From Lichenibacterium ramalinae (lineage in GTDB: Bacteria > Pseudomonadota > Alphaproteobacteria > Rhizobiales > Beijerinckiaceae), in the NCBI RefSeq assembly GCF_004137085.1, contig NZ_QYBC01000017.1:62001-126000 (forward strand): a stretch of DNA of 64,000 nt, read 5' to 3'. Of this stretch, positions 63,851 through 64,000 are shown in pieces. The position numbers were made by a program, and so were the translations under genes. Below the pieces are notes generated by a model. It did not search any database. It was not told where the DNA came from and saw only the letters and a list, made by a program, of their open reading frames with translations. Numbering within the stretch: the first letter of the stretch is position 1; every line of letters starts with the position of its first letter.

Positions 63851-64000
63851 GCGACGTCCCCCGCGGCGAGCTCGCCCGGCAGCGCATAGGCCCATTGGGT
63901 GATGTTGCCGGCCCCGAGGCACACCACGTAGTCGCCGGGTTTCGCCAGGGTCCGCACCACGCCGGCGAGCGCCGCCGGCCCCTCGAGCGCCACGACGTTG
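63847..64000 (-). CDS. murC: UDP-N-acetylmuramate--L-alanine ligase, 3' end only
   Basis: Adds L-Ala to UDP-MurNAc. Only the last 50 residues are in the window; the start lies beyond base 64000. The visible end includes [20 protein letters not shown], typical of the MurC C-terminus. The stop codon overlaps the murB GTG. It is upstream of murB in the dcw order. Confidence 0.95.
   Translation of the reverse strand, partial: NVVALEGPAALAGVVRTLAKPGDYVVCLGAGNITQWAYALPGELAAGDVA

Overview
The window (64 kb, high G+C, dense gene packing, strong G/C preference at third codon positions) is chromosomal core sequence from an alphaproteobacterium, most likely of the Hyphomicrobiales (Rhizobiales). Signs of this are the murC-murB-ddlB-ftsQ-ftsA-ftsZ-lpxC-bamD-recN order, squalene-hopene cyclase with HpnG, divergent cobS/cobT with a DUF1289 gene and a TIGR02281-type protease, a short adenylate kinase behind secY, and an acidic/basic tail on S3. 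Family or genus cannot be fixed from the sequence alone. No rRNA, tRNA, insertion sequence, prophage or CRISPR array was seen.

Layout. 1-12.9 kb (+): the distal S10 operon, the spc operon and the alpha operon, from the 3' part of rplB to rplQ, including secY and adk, closed by an intrinsic terminator. 13-18 kb: a DegP/DegQ-type periplasmic protease, rarA, two tandem paralogous lipoproteins (-) and dusA. 18.2-22.8 kb (+): an RND efflux pump with the permease gene ahead of the adaptor gene. 22.9-24.6 kb: a divergent AraC-type regulator and short-chain dehydrogenase. 24.9-27.7 kb: cobS with DUF1289 and a membrane-anchored retropepsin-like protease (-), and cobT (+). 27.7-33.5 kb: an orphan hybrid-free histidine kinase, an Fe-S type uracil-DNA-glycosylase-family protein, a prolyl oligopeptidase and a TonB-family protein. 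33.7-44.2 kb (-): a co-directional carbohydrate cluster, in transcription order tkt, tal, gnd, zwf, two HAD phosphatases, rpe, pgl, and a class I aldolase. It covers both branches of the pentose phosphate pathway except ribose-5-phosphate isomerase. 44.4-47.3 kb (+): a DUF2937 gene, def, fmt, truA. 47.4-51.9 kb: shc-hpnG (-) divergent from a fosmidomycin-resistance-type MFS gene, then a small lipoprotein gene. 52-64 kb: a small unknown gene (+), then (-) the division and envelope cluster from murC (cut by the window end) through murB, ddlB, ftsQ, ftsA, ftsZ, lpxC, bamD and recN, with a YihY-family gene overlapping recN.

No clearly new multi-gene system was found; nearly every gene belongs to a known family. 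The items most worth a second look are non-coding. Long, nearly perfect hairpins without U-tracts sit just after stop codons throughout the window, including inside the ribosomal protein and ftsA-ftsZ operons. Others are an in-phase 15-bp repeat array directly upstream of gnd, a 35-bp tandem duplication spanning the ends of two convergent genes, and repeated short elements upstream of bamD and ftsZ. Among genes, the two translationally linked HAD phosphatases in the pentose phosphate cluster and the Fe-S uracil-DNA-glycosylase-like protein are the most informative targets.
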